DNA of 64,000 bases from Tyto alba (GCF_018691265.1 NW_024881313.1:40479518-40543517), one strand, 5' to 3'; shown: positions 23,700-36,600, counted from the first letter of the stretch. Numbers and translations: made by a program. Notes: generated by a model from the sequence alone, not told the origin.

Positions 23700-26600
23700 A
23701 TGCGGCGGGTCCTGCTGCTGCTGCTGCTGCTGCTGCCGGTGCTGCTCGGGACGGGACGGGGATGGGATGGGACTGGGAGCGGGACCGGGGCTCCCCGCTG
23801 CCCCCCCCGGGCCCCCCCGCCTGCTCCCCCCCCGCTTCACCCCGCGTCTTTTTGTTGTATTTCTCCTCCGTTTGGTTTGTTCCGTTCCGGTTCGGGTTAT
23901 TTTGTTGCATTTGATTTTGGTTTGCTTCATTTTAGTTTGGTTTGGTTTACTTTGTCTTGTTTAATTTGGTTTAGTTCCTTTAATTTCATTTAATCCTTAT
24001 TTTACTGCATTTCATTTTATTTTTACTTTAGTTTATTTCACTTTTTTTTTTTTTATTTTACTTTATTTCACTTTCATACTTTTCTATTTCATTTCGATTT
24101 ATGGCTTTTTATTTCTTTTCGACGTATTTTATCGCATGTCTATATTTCTTTTTTATTTGATTATTCACTTTTTATTATTTTTATTCGATTTTTCCGTTTT
24201 TTGAATTTATTATTTTAGTGGGATTTTTTTTATTATTTTGGATTTTTTTGTTGTTGTTTTTATTCACCTTTTCATCCCACTCTATTTTACTCACCTCGGG
24301 CACAAGCAGTGGTGTCCCACGATCACCCACCCAGCCGTGTCCTCACCCCCCCGCGCCCCTATGACCCCTCGCGCCCCCCCCGGAGCAGGACCAGGGGGTA
24401 CCCCAGGACCCCAAACCACACCCTGCCATTGCGGGGGGGGGGGGGGGCGGGGGGGCAGCTGAGGGTCCTGGTGTCCCCCCTTGAGGACAAAATCAAGGGG
24501 AAACTGAGGCAGGATCCCCCCCATGTCCCCACAGGTTCCGGGGTGCAGCGGGGGGGGTGAGAGCGGGAGGACCACGACGGCGGGGGGGTGCTGCACCCCC
24601 TGTCCCCCCGGCTTCGGCGTCACCCAACCCTGCACCCACAGTAAGTGCCCCCCCCCCAGCACCCACCACTCCCCCCCCCCCCATGAATGTCACCCAGGGG
24701 GACACCCCTGTCAAACCCCACACACCCCCAAGGGGGGGGGGGGGGGGGGGTGCCCTCGCGGAGGGGAGGGAAATGGGCTGGCCGTGCCTCAGTTTCCCCC
24801 ATGTGTGGGTCTGAGGGGCGGGGAGGGCACAAAAAAATTAGGGGGGAGCACACCCAGCAGCACCCCAAGCTATAGGGGGTCACCTCTGGGTGCTGGTTCC
24901 CCCGCCAGGGGAAACTGAGGCAGTGTGGGGGGGGGGGGAGGAGGGGGGGGAAAGTGGGGCTTTCCCTAATCTTTTTTTTTTGGGGGGGGGGGGGAACCCC
25001 TCTATATAGGCGAGGAGCTGGAGGTGGTGACGGGGGACCCTTCTGCCCCCCCTGAATTTGTGCCACCCCCGGAGGCCACCGGCAAGGACATCATCCCCGT
25101 CTACTGCTCCCTCCTGGCCGCCGTGGTGGTGGGACTCCTCGCCTACGTGGCCTTCAAGTGGTAGGTTTTTTTGGGGGGGGGGGGGAAACGACACTTTTGG
25201 GGGGGGTAAAGGGACATCCTGGGTGACCCCCCACCCCCCACCCCGCCGGGGGGGCAGCTGGCACACGTGCAGGCAGAAGCAGCAGCTGGCCAAGGCGCGG
25301 GCAGGGGACTTGGGGACGTCACCCGAAGGGGAGAAGCTGCACAGTGACAGCGGGATCTTCCTCGACACCCACAGCCTGCAGGAACCCCACCAGCCCGGCA
25401 AGGGTGAGCACCCACCACCCACTTTTGAGGTCTGGGAGGTTTTCAGCCCCCCCCAACCCCCCCCGCCCCCCTGATGTCATCAGGGTGGGGGGGGGGGGGG
25501 TCAGGGTGCTGCCTATCCCCAGGGAGCAGCTGGAGCGCTTGGGGAGCAGCTGGATGGGGTTGGGGGTGCTCTAGGGAGCACCCCACCGTGGGTTTGAGGT
25601 GCCCGTGGAGCACCCGTATGGGGTTGGGGTGCACCTACGCCGTCCAAAATGGGTTGGGGAGCATCCCTGCTTTGGGGGTTCACCCCGGTGGGGCTGGGGA
25701 GCACCCACGGGTCAGGGAGCACGCGTGCCGCAGGGAGGACCCAACGAGGGAGCACCCGTGACCTGGGGAGCACCCAAAGGGGGTCGGGGAGCACCCAAAG
25801 GGGATTGGGGAGCACCCAAAGGGGGTCGGGGAGCACCCAAAGAGGGTCGGGGAGCACCCAAAGGGGATCGGGGAGCACCCAAAGGGGGTCGGGGAGCACC
25901 CAAAGAGGGTCAGGGAGCACCCAGAGAGGGTCGGGGAGCACCCAAAGGGGGTCGGGGAGCACCCAAAGAGGGTCAGGGAGCACCCAGAGAGGGTCGGGGA
26001 GCACCCAAAGGGGGTCGGGGAGCACCTGCATGGGATTGAGGAGCACCCAGGCCCTGGGGAGCACCCAGGTGAAGTTGGGGGGGGCACCCAAATGGGGGTC
26101 AGGGAGCACCTAAATGGGGTTGGGGAGCACCCAAATGGGGGGTTCGGGGAGCACCCAAACCAGGGTCGGGGAGCACCTGGGTGGGGTTGGGGAGCACCCA
26201 GGCCCTGGGAAGCACCCAAATGGGGGTCAGGGAGCAGCCAAACGCGGTTCGGGGAGCACCCATACTTGAGATAGCACCCAAATGGGCGTTGGGGTGCACC
26301 CATACCCAAGATATCAGCCAAATGGGGGTTTGGGGAGCACTCAAATGGGGGTCGGGGAGCACCTAAATGGGGGTCAGGGAGCACCCATACCTGAGATAGC
26401 ACCCAAATGGGAGTTGGGAAGCACCTAAATGGGATTGGGGAGCACCCATCGTCCAGGTAACACCCAAACGGGGTTCGGGGAGCACCCATACCCAAGATAT
26501 CACCCAACCAGGGGTTCGGAGAGCACCCATATGGGGGTTGGGGAGCACCTAAATGGGATTGGGGAGCACCCATTGTCCAGGTAGCACCCAAATGGGGTTC

Positions 26601-28009
26601 AGGGAGCACCTATACCTGAGATAGCATCCAAGTGGGGGTCAGGGAGCAGCCAAACGCGGTTCGGGGAGCACCCATAGTCCAGGTCACACCCAAATGGGAT
26701 TTGGGGAGCACCCATACCCAAGATATCATCCAAATAGGGGTTCAGGGAGCACCCAAATGGGATTGGGGAGCACCCATACTCCCGGTAGCACCCAAATGCG
26801 GTTCAGGGAGCAGCCATACCTGAGATAGCACCCAAATGAGGGGTCAGGGAGCACCCAAATAGGATTGGGGAGCACCCATACTCCCGGTAGCACCCAAATG
26901 GGGGTTGGGGAGCACCCAAATGGGGGTCAGGGAGCACCCATACTCCTGGTAGCACCCAAATGGGGGTCAGGGAGCACCCATACTCCCGGTAGCACCCAAA
27001 TGGGCGTTGGGGAGCACCCAAATGGGGGTCAGGGAGCACCAAATGGGGGTCAGGGAGCACCCATACCTGAGATAGCACCCAAACTGGGGTTGGGGAGCAA
27101 CCAAATGGGGGTCAGGGAGCACCCATACTCCCGGTAGCACACAAATGGGGGTCAGGGAGCACCCATACCTGAGATAGCACCCAAATGGGGATTGGGGAGC
27201 ACCCAAATGGGGGTCAGGGAGCACCCATACCTGAGATAGCACCCAAACGGGGATTGGGGAGCACCCAAATGGGGGTCAGGGAGCACCCATACTCCTGGTA
27301 GCACCCAAATGGGGGTTGGGGAGCACCCAAATGGGGGTCAGGGAGCACCCATACTTGAGATAGCACCCAAATGGGCGTTGGGGAGCACCCATACTCCCGG
27401 TAGCACCCAAATGCGGTTCAGGGAGCACCCATACCTGAGATAGCACCCAAATGGGGATTGGGGAGCACCCAAATGGGGGTCAGGGAGCACCCATACCTGA
27501 GACAGCACCCAAATGGTGATTGGGGAGCACCCAAATGGGGGTCAGGGAGCACCCATACCTGAGACAGCACCCAAACGGGGGTCGGGGAGCGCCCATACCC
27601 CAACAAGTCTCTCTCCCGGGAGCCGGTGCCCGGCGCCGGGCAGCGATTTGGGGGTGCGGACACTGACTCCCCCCTCCTCCTCCTCCTCCCCCCCCCCCCC
27701 CCAGCCCCCCGTCCCCAAGGTCCCCCGCTGAGCGCGGTGTCACCGCAGCGGCAGGAGGAGCTGGAGCGGCTGCTGGAGAGCGGGGGGCCGGGGGGGGACT
27801 GGCGCAGCCTGGCCGCCCGCTTGGGCTTCGGCCCGGACGCCATCGGCACCTTCGCCCGCGGGCGAGCGCCCACCCGCACCCTGCTCAGCGCCTGGGCGGG
27901 GGCCGAGGGGGCCACCCTGGAGACCCTCTGCCAGGCCCTGGGGGCCATCGGCCGCCAGGATGTGGCCCAGCGCTTGGTGGCACCGGGGGACGTCACCTCC
28001 GCCGTCTGA
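23700..28009 (+). CDS. NRADD: Neurotrophin receptor-associated death domain protein (5 exons)
   Basis: A p75NTR-like single-pass membrane protein with a cytoplasmic death domain; mammalian NRADD (NRH2) modulates neurotrophin signalling and apoptosis. Exon 1 starts at 23700 with MRRV, a Leu run and PVLL, a signal peptide; its donor is unclear (GT at 23739 is possible but weak). Exons 2-5, with coherent phase: 24535-24640, 25010-25160, 25258-25403, 27705-28009 (TGA 28007-28009). Exon 2 gives CCTPCPPGFGVTQPC, the end of one TNFR-type cysteine-rich repeat. Exon 3 gives a short stalk and the membrane segment DIIPVYCSLLAAVVVGLLAY. Exon 4 gives QKQQLAKAR and EGEKLHSDSGIF, shared with NRADD and p75NTR juxtamembrane regions. 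Exon 5 gives the death domain (QEELERLLES to LCQALGAIGRQDVAQRL) and ends in TSAV. About 250 residues, against 427 for p75NTR and about 228 for mouse NRADD. The neighbour SETD2 fits the mammalian location. Confidence 0.88.
23760..24300. other. T-rich NRADD intron 1 segment
   Basis: After a G/C-rich start, about 450 bp (23840-24290) is made of TTTATTTTATTTC-like low-complexity sequence on the plus strand, in sharp contrast to its GC-rich surroundings. I see no gene in it. No convincing splice donor for exon 1 is visible before it. Confidence 0.5.
25500..27600. repeat. GGGAGCACCCAAATGGGG minisatellite, NRADD intron 4
   Basis: About 2.1 kb of tandem units. From 25740 to 26040 the unit is about 21-22 bp (GGGGAGCACCCAAAGGGGGT). 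From about 26090 units are longer and alternate CACCCAAATGGGGGTCAGG, GAGCACCCATACCTGAGATA and GCACCCATACTCCCGGTA. The array fills the intron between the juxtamembrane exon and the death-domain exon. Confidence 0.9.
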
Positions 28010-28230
28010 CACCCCCGAAAGCAGGGGGGTCGGGGCGCGAGGTTTCCCACCTTTTTTTTTATTATTAATCTTTTGAGGGGGGTTGGGGTGAGGGAGGGTG
28101 GTTTTGTGTTTATAAAGGGGGTTTTGTACTTTTTTAGGGGTGTTGGGGATGGGGGGGGGGGGAGCGGGGATTTGGTGGCGGTGGGGACAGGGCGGGGGAC
28201 GCGGCTGGTCGGATTAAACGTGTCACTTGT
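28010..28230 (+). other. NRADD: NRADD 3'UTR with ATTAAA signal
   Basis: Sequence after the TGA, with a T run at 28051-28060 and ATTAAA at 28213-28218, the common variant poly(A) signal. GT-rich sequence (GTGTCACTTGTGTC) follows at once, as expected for a downstream element. The next tandem array starts about 30 bp later. Confidence 0.65.
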
Positions 28231-28249
28231 GTCACCGAGGGCGGGCGTC

Positions 28250-29645
28250 CCAGGGTGTGTCTGTCTGTGTGTCTGTGTGTCCGTCCCCCACAGGCGCGTG
28301 GCCCCGGATGCGTGTCCTTGGGTGGCCGTGTGTCCCCCAAACGCGTCACTGGGACACGCGTCCCCAGGTGCTCACATGTCCCCAGGTGGCCATGAGTCCT
28401 CGTGTGTCCCCAGGACGCGTGTCCCATGTCCCCAGGATGGGGCCCTGCGTGTCCGTGTGTCCCTGGGCTGTGTCCCCAGGTGTCCATGTGTCCCCAAGCG
28501 CATGTCACCAGGCTGTGTGTCCCCAGGTGTCCGTGTGTCCACAGGCCGTGTGTCCCCAGGTGTCCGGGTGTCCCCAAACACACATCACTGGGACATGTGT
28601 CCCCAGGTGTCCATGTGTCCCCAGGTGTCCATGTGTCCCCAAGCGCATTTCACCAGGCTGTGTGTCCCCAGGTGTCCGTGTGTCCCCAAACACATCACTG
28701 GGACATGTGTCCCCAGGTGCTCACATGTCCCCAGGTGTCCATGTGTCCCCAGGTGTCCGTGTGTCCCCAGGTGTCCGTGTGTCCCTGGGCTGTGTCCCCA
28801 GGTGTCCATGTGTCCCCAAGCGCATGTCACCAGGCTGTGTGTCCCCAGGTGTCCGTGTGTCCACAGGCCGTGTGTCCCCAGGTGTCCGGGTGTCCCCAAA
28901 CACACATCACTGGGACATGTGTCCCCAGGTGTCCATGTGTCCCCAGGTGTCCATGTGTCCCCAAGCGCATTTCACCAGGCTGTGTGTCCCCAGGTGTCCG
29001 TGTGTCCCCAGACACATCGCTGGGACACGTGTCCCCAGGTGCTCACATGTCCCCAGGTGTCCATGTGTCCCCAGGTGTCCGTGTGTCCCCAAACACATCA
29101 CTGGGACATGTCCCCAGGTGCTCACATGTCCCCAGGTGTCCGTGTGTCCCCAGGACGCATGTCCCATGTCCCCAGCCTGTGGCCCTGCATGTCCGTGTGT
29201 CCCAGGGCTGTGTCCCCAGGTGGCCGTGTGTCTCTAGGTGTCCATGTGTCCCCAGGTGTCCATGTGTCCCCAAACACGTCACTGGGACATGTGTCCCCAG
29301 GTGTTCATGTGTCCCCAAGAAGTGTGTCCCCAGGTGTCCGTGTGTCCCCAGGTGTCCGTGTGTCCCCAGGACACGTCCCACGTCCCCAGGCTGTGGCCCT
29401 ACGTGTCCGTGTGTCCCCACGTGTCCACATGTCCCCAAACATGTCACTAGGACCTGTGTCCCCAGGTGTCCGTGTGTCCCCGGGCTGTGTCCCCCCGGGT
29501 GTCCCCAAGGCATCCGTGTGTCCCCCCAAGCTCCTGTCACCGGGACGTGTGTCCCCAGGTGTCCGTGTGTCCTCGTGCGTCTGTGTGTCCCCACACGTGT
29601 GTCCCCAGGACATTTGTCCTCGTGTGTCCCCCGGCCCACGCCCGT
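28250..29645. repeat. GTGTCCCCAGGTGTCC array with 322-bp higher-order unit
   Basis: A short core, GTGTCCCCAGGTGTCC(A/G)T, is repeated for about 1.4 kb. Variant markers such as CAAGCGCATGTCACCAGG, CACAGGCCGTGTG and CAAACACATCACTGGGAC recur in the same order. GGGCTGTGTCCCCAGG begins at 28465 and again at 28787, a 322-bp higher-order step. It lies between the converging ends of NRADD and SETD2. Very long frames here (over 500 residues) are artefacts. Confidence 0.9.
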
Positions 29646-29944
29646 CCCCATAAGGACAGCAGGGGGGTGGGTGGCCCTGGGGGGGACACACCCCACCCCA
29701 CCCCCCCCCAAAGACCCCAAGGCAGGTGGCTCCAGGCTTTGCTGCATGACCAAAAAGAGCCGTTTTAACCCCAGAATGTACCCGGGCACCCCTGCCCTGA
29801 GCTGGGTCCCCCTCCTGGGGACACTCGGGGTGACAGGGGGGTCCCCAAATGTGAGGGGACAGACCACCAAGCCAGGCCACCACGTCCCCACTGCCAGGTC
29901 CCCCCGGCCATGCCAAACCTCTTTCGGGGCCGGGTCTGGTGTTG

Positions 29945-30495
29945 ATTTTTTGTCATTTTTCTTTTTATTATTTTTTTTTTTCTCTTTTTTTTTACATAAA
30001 AAGTTCCGTAAAAATTGGATAAAGTAAAATGATTTAAGCAGTAAAATCAATCTTATCAACATAGCACGAGGCCTGCCAGAAATCCGGGGGCAGCCCCGCT
30101 CCGCAATATTTACAGGAAAACAGATTAAACCTTGCAGAACCAAAAATAAAACCAAGGAAACAACCGGAAAAAAAAAAAAAATTAATAATAATAATAATAA
30201 TAACCCCGAAACTATCCTTACAAAGTGTTCCTGTGGTATCGGCACATCCTGGGCTAAAAGCAAAAAAAAAAAACCCAACAAAAAAAAAAAACAGAAACAA
30301 ACCCAAAATTATCAATATATTCACATATACGTTAAAATATAATACAGAGCTTGGTGACGCACGGGGTGAGCGTCCGACAGCACCGCCGGGGTGGGGGAGC
30401 CGGCAAAGCCCGGCTTAGCAAAGCCCGGCTTTTCCTCCGCGCTGCCCCGGCAGCACAAACCGCCTTCACGCCGTAGGGAACGAAGTTTATTTTCT

Positions 30496-30537
<42 letters not shown>

Positions 30538-30679
30538 GGTAATAAATTCACAGGTTGGTGGTTTAATACCGCGAATCCTGGTGGAATCGATGTTTCCCAA
30601 GGTTTGGCTGCGGCCGGCACCGATGGGGCGGTGGAGGAGGAGGAGGAGGAGGAGGAGGAAGAGGAGGAGGAGGAGGTGG
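29945..30679 (-). other. SETD2: SETD2 3'UTR with poly(A) signals
   Basis: Follows the SETD2 stop on the minus strand. AATAAA occurs on that strand at 30486-30491 and 29964-29969. The second lies among A-rich sequence and is the likely distal site. The UTR is AT-rich, unlike the GC-rich array beyond it, and also holds an (AAT)n microsatellite at about 30182-30202 and A/T homopolymers. Confidence 0.6.
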
Positions 30680-33600
30680 TTACTCCAGGTCTGTGTCCTC
30701 TTTGGGTTTGTAGATGGCCCCGAATTTCTGCATGTATTTCTTGATGTATTCCTTCGTCTTGTGTTTCACGTTCTCGTTGCACTCGAGATCCTCCGGGTTC
30801 TTGCAGTATTTCAGCTCCTTGTTCATCACGCCGTGAGTCAGCTGGGGGGGGAGAGGAGGGGCCGGGGATGTCCCAGTGGCCCCAGGAATCCAAGTCCGGG
30901 GGGTTCCCCAAGCTATTTTGCCATTTTTCCCCAAACATTCCCCTAAAATTCGCTATTCTTCCCCAAATATCCCCCTAAAATTCGCTATTCTTCCCCAAAT
31001 ATCCCCCTAAAATTTGCTACTCTTCCCCAAATATCCCCCTAAAATTTGCTATTCTTCCCCAAATATCCCCCTAAAATTTGCTATTCTTCCCCAAATATAC
31101 CCCTAAAATTTGCTACTCTTCCCCAAATATACCCCTAAAATTTGCTATTCTTCCCCAAATATCCACCTAAAATTTGCTACTCTTCCCCAAATATCCCCCT
31201 AAAATTCGCTATTCTTCCCCAAATATCCCCCTAAAATTCGCTATTCTTCCCCAAATATCCCCCTAAAATTTGCTACTCTTCCCCAAATATCCCCCTAAAA
31301 TTTGCTATTCTTCCCCAAATACTTGCCAACCTATTTTGCCATTATTCCCAAATACTCCCCAAATATTATCTATTATTCCCAAATACTGCCCAAATAGTGG
31401 CTATTATTCCCCAAATATTTCCTATTATTCCCAAATAGTGGCTATTATTCCCAAATATTTGCTGTAATTCCCCAAAGATTTCCTATTATTCCCAAATATT
31501 TGCTCTTATTCCCAAATACTCCCCCAGTATTGGCCCTTATTCCCCAAATATTGGCCATTATTCCCAAATATTCCCTATTATCCCCAAATACACCTCCACT
31601 TATGGCTCTTACTCCCCAAATATTGGCCATTACTCCCTAAATATTGGCCATTATTCCCAAATATTTGCCATTATGCCCAAATACTCACCCAATATTGGCT
31701 CTTATTCCCCAAATATTGGTCATTATTCCCAAATATTGGCTCTTATTCCCCAAATATTGGCCATTATTCCTAAATATTCCCTATTATCCCCCAAATACTC
31801 CCCCAATATTGGCTCTTATTCCCCAAATATTGGCCATTATTCCCAAATATTCCCTATTATCCCCCAAATACTCCCCCAATATTGGCCATTATTCACCAAA
31901 TATTGGCCATTATTCCCAAATATTGGCTCTTATTCCCCAATATTGGCCATTATTCCCCAATATTCCCTATTATCCCCACATACTACTCACCCTTATTTTG
32001 GCTCTTATTCCCCAAATATTGGCCATTATTCCCAAATATTGGCCATTATTCCCCAATATTGGCCATCGCTCCCCAAATATTGGCCATTATTCCCCAATAT
32101 TGGCCATCGCTCCCCAAATATTGGCCATCACTCCCCAAATATTGGCTATTATTCCCAAATATTGGCCATCACGCCCCAAATATTGGCCATCGCTCCCCAA
32201 ATATTGGCTATTATTCCCAAATATTGGCCATCACGCCCCAAATATTGGCCATTATTCCCCAATATTGGCCATCACGCCCCAAATATTGGCTATTATTCCC
32301 AAATATTGGCCATCACTCCCCAAATATTGGCCATTATTCCCCAATATTGGCCATCGCTCCCCAAATATTGGCCATTATTCCCAAATATTGGCCATCACTC
32401 CCCAAATATTGGCCATTATTCCCCAATATTGGCCATCGCTCCCCAAATATTGGCCATCACTCCCCAAATATTGGCTATTATTCCCCAATATTGGCCATCA
32501 CACCCCAAATATTGGCTATTATTCCCAAATATTGGCCATCGCTCCCCAAATATTGGCCATTATTCCCCAATATTGGCCATCGCTCCCCAAATATTGGCCA
32601 TCACTCCCCAAATATTGGCTATTATTCCCAAATATTGGTCATCACGCCCCAAATATTGGCCATTATTCCCCAATATTGGCCATCGCTCCCCAAATATTGG
32701 CCATTATTCCCCAATATTCCCTATTATCCCCACATACTCCCCCGATAGTGGCTCTCATCCCCCGGATCCTTCCTCTTACCCCCAAACGCTGCCCCCCGCC
32801 CCCTCCCCGCGCGGCCGGGCCCCCCCCCGGGGACGTCCCCGCGCTGTCACCTTGCGCGCCAGGTGCTTGAAGTCCTCGGTGGTGGTGATGCGCCCCACCT
32901 TGCAGTCGGGTTTGCGGTAGGGGTTCAGGCACTGCACGATGAACTGCGACATCTGCGGGACACCGGAACCTGGGATCGGGGTCCCCCCTGGGGGGGGTGG
33001 CGGGGCGGGGGGGGGGGGACGGGGGGACAGGACACACACATGTCCCCAAAGACACCCCCCCCCCCCCCCCCCAATGCCAGCCCTCCGCGCCAAGACAGAG
33101 AGACACTCCCCCCCCCCGGCCCATTCCATGTCGATGGGGAACCCCGACACCCCATTCCAGCGTCTCTCTGGGGGTGTGTGTGTCCCCCTCCCCGGGTCAA
33201 TGTCACCAGGGTGGGATGGTGACAACCCCCCCCCACCTCCCCGGCATTGAAGGGGCCAGGGGGGACACTCACTTCTTTCCTGAACACCTCCTTGCTCTTC
33301 TTGGCCAGCTCGCTCGACGTGTCCGCCTCCGCCGTCTTGGCCTTCTTGGAAGACTGGGAAGGGGCAGATCAAAGGGGCTGGAACCCCGTCCCCCCGCCCA
33401 GTCCCCCACCCTGTCCCCAGTCCCCCACCCTGTCCCCAATCCCCATCCCAGTCCCCATCCCAATCCTCATCCCAATCCCCATCCCAATCCTCGGCCCCAT
33501 CCCTCTCCCCATCCCTGACCCCATCCCTGTCCCCGTCCCCGCGCTGGGGACGATGCTCCTGCCACCCCCACCCCTGCCCCACAGTCTGCACTTCCCCGTC

Positions 33601-36600
33601 TGCTCCCAGCGAGCTTCCCAAACCTCTCCCAGTGAGCTTCCCAGCCTTCCCAGCCCGATCCCAGTGAGATTCCCGGCTGACTCCCAATAACCTTCCCGGC
33701 CCGATCCCAGTGAGATTCCCAGCCCAACACCGGCATGCTCCCCACCCCAGACTAGGCGCGATTCCCACTCCACTCCCAGGGAGCTTCCCAGCCCACTGCT
33801 GGTGTGCTTCCCCCGCTGATCCCCGCACACTGCCCGGCCCGATCCCCGCACACTTCCCGGCCCGATCCCCGCACACTGCCCGGCCCGATCCCCGCACACT
33901 GCCCGGCCCGATCCCCGCACACTTCCCGGCCCGATCCCTGCACACTGCCCGGCCCGATCCCCGCACACTGCCCGGCCCGATCCCCGCACACTTCCCGGCC
34001 CGATCCCCGCACACTGCCCGGCCCGATCCCCGCACACTGCCCGGCCCGATCCCCGCACACTTCCCGGCCCGATCCCCACACACTGCCCAGCCCGATCCCC
34101 GCACACTTCCCGGCCCGATCCCCGCACACTGCCCAGCCCGATCCCCGCACACTGCCCGGCCCGATCCCCGCACACTTCCCGGCCCGATCCCCGCACACTG
34201 CCCGGCCCGATCCCCGCACACTTCCCAGCCCGATCCCCGCACACTGCCCGGCCCGATCCCCGCACACTTCCCAGCCCGATCCCCGCACACTGCCCGGCCC
34301 GATCCCCGCACACTTCCCGGCGCGCTCCAGCCCCACTGCTGGGCCGGGAGCAGAGCCCCCGGGGAGGCGCGGGGACCGCTCCTCGCTTTTGTTTTCTTTG
34401 GAAAAAAAAGCCAGAAAAAGGGCACGAGCTTGTCCTGGGGGAGTTGGGAGGGGGAACGAGCCTGGGGTGGAGGGGAATTCGCTGGAGGCGAGGCAGGAGG
34501 AAAGCAGAGGTTCTCCCCTCCCCATTTATTTCACGTTAAAGCCTTAATTACCGGCACAAGGATGAGGGATCCCACGCGGAGGTGGGGGGGGGGGGGAACA
34601 CTGCCCTAACCCCGCTCCGGGGCGGGGGGGGGGGGATGTTTGAGCACCACTCGTTTATTCAGCCCGTTAATTGGCTGCTCGGCGGCGGCAGAACCGTCCC
34701 CAGCGCCGAGGTGTGCCGGCACACCGCGCCGAAACCGCGGCGAGGGCTGGGACCCCGCCGGCAAGCCTTCACACAACATTACCTTGAGACCACGGGGAGG
34801 AAAAAAACGAATTTTTTGGAGGGCTCGTTAAAAACCTTGCAAAGCCGGGGGAGATTTGCCTTCTCCCTCTGCTTTTTGAAGGTGTCCCGCTACATCTTTT
34901 TCATGAAAAAGCAATTTTTAAAAGTATTGCACCATCTTTTTCAAACCCTGAAGACGCGCCCGGCTGAGGCCGGAGGGCTGAGCTGCAAAATCCCGTCACC
35001 AAACCGACACGGGGCCTCAATCCCCCGCCTGGACGGGGACGTTTTATTGCCGAGGGCTGTCCCGGGCGAGCGCTGGCCGCACATCAAAGCTCGCCGCTCC
35101 CTGCCCGCGGCTCGGGTGCCGACATCAAAAGGGCTGGTGATGGGGAGCAGATGGCTCCGCGGCGTCACCGAGCCCTGCCACCCCCTGTCACCGAGCCCTT
35201 CTCCATCACCAAGCCCCTCTCCGGCACCAAAATCTCCTCCGTCACCAAAATCTTCTCCATCCCCATCGCCCCGGCGTCTCCGGCACGCCCCAATTTCTCT
35301 TGATTCCCCAAGTCAGCACAAGGAAGGAGTTATTTTCTCCACGGGTCATCTTGGTGACAACAGGATTTTCCTTTAGCCCTCAAAGGATGTTATAAATTAT
35401 CAGCGCTAATTAGCTGGCTTAAGTAGAGCCAGAGGATGGGTTTGGAGGAGCTCGCGGGGAAGAGCCGCAAACGGCGAGTAAAGATGAGTGTAAATGAATG
35501 CGCAAAGGAAGTAAATGCAAAAATAAAGCCTGGCCTGCTTGGATTAAGCCTGGGACTAAATGGTTCTGGGATTTCAAGCTCCACTGCTCCCCAGCACGAC
35601 CCCGGGGAGCCGCTCGGGCTGCGGGGGTGGCCTGGAAAGGGAAAATGGCCCTTTTGGGGGGGAGAGGAGCGGGGAGGGGAAGGCAAAGCCCAGCTGATCA
35701 CCGAGCCCGTCGGCTGGGAAAGGCGTGAGCCGCACCAGGCAGTCAGCATGAGCGCGCGGGACGGGGCCGGGGGGGGGGGGTGGTGCAAAACCAGTGCCAA
35801 AATTTGGAGGGGAGGATGAGGAGGAGAAACAGAAACCGTATTCCCAAGCTACTACTTGTGCAGAGGTGCTGATTTCTCCTTACGCGCTAACATTAACCTT
35901 TATTTTAACGTTAAAAGCTCCTTATCGAAGCCCGCGGTGAAGGAACCACGGGCGCTCCAGAGCGCTCCCGTCATCCAAAGCCGTGCTGCCTGACAGGAAA
36001 ACTCCTACTGCAGGAAAAGCCCCCCGCCCCCCCCCCCAAAAAAAAAGGTGGTATTCACATTTACCAGCCTCGCCGCTTTAGGCACAACCCTTCCAGAGGA
36101 GAGGTGGGGATGGAGAAGTCGGCAAAGATTCTGTCGGGGGGGGGGGGGGGGGGAAACCCAGGGATGGGGCGACGGCGGGAGGGCAGCAAGGAGCCAAACG
36201 TGCTGGGGAATTTGGAGGAGCCTTCCCATGCCGCTCCGCTGATGCCAACCTTTCCGTGCTCTGTCCTGATGGGCAGCGACACGAACGCATCCGTGCGACA
36301 AATCCAGGCTCCTTCCACCTTAAAGGCACGCAAAAACGTCGGCATCCAGCCCCGAGTCATTGCCCGAGTGCTCCGCCAGGCCACCTTCTCCTGAAACCCC
36401 TTTTCCGAGGGGAAAAAGGAAGGTTTACGAAATGTGCTTTAAAGGGAAATAGCGAGCGCGGCTCCGGCGCGCCTCCTGTGCTTTTTTCCATCGAAATCAC
36501 CGTACCAGAATGTGAGCCCCGGGCCAGCTCGCCCACCGGCGGCTACGCCGGGGCTTTGAGGGTATCAAGAAAGGAGCAGAAGATGCTCGGAAGCGCATTG

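Noticed and set aside
25740..27600. Regular repeats considered as a CRISPR array
   Set aside because: Units are contiguous and variable with no unique spacers, and the context is a vertebrate intron; it is a minisatellite.
28227..30027. Cys/Val/Pro-rich plus-strand frames of up to 541 residues
   Set aside because: Produced by the GTGTCCCC array after the NRADD poly(A) signal; several frames are open equally.
30680..30841. CCDC12, another neighbour of NBEAL2 in mammals, considered for the minus-strand gene end
   Set aside because: The exon encodes the SRI domain end (KYCKNPEDLECNENVKHKTK), which belongs to SETD2; nothing here resembles CCDC12.
31644..32920. Plus-strand frames of about 400 residues with ILAIIPQYWP-type repeats
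   Set aside because: These are translations of the AT-rich minisatellite in a SETD2 intron, open in all three frames at once, with no start context or family similarity.
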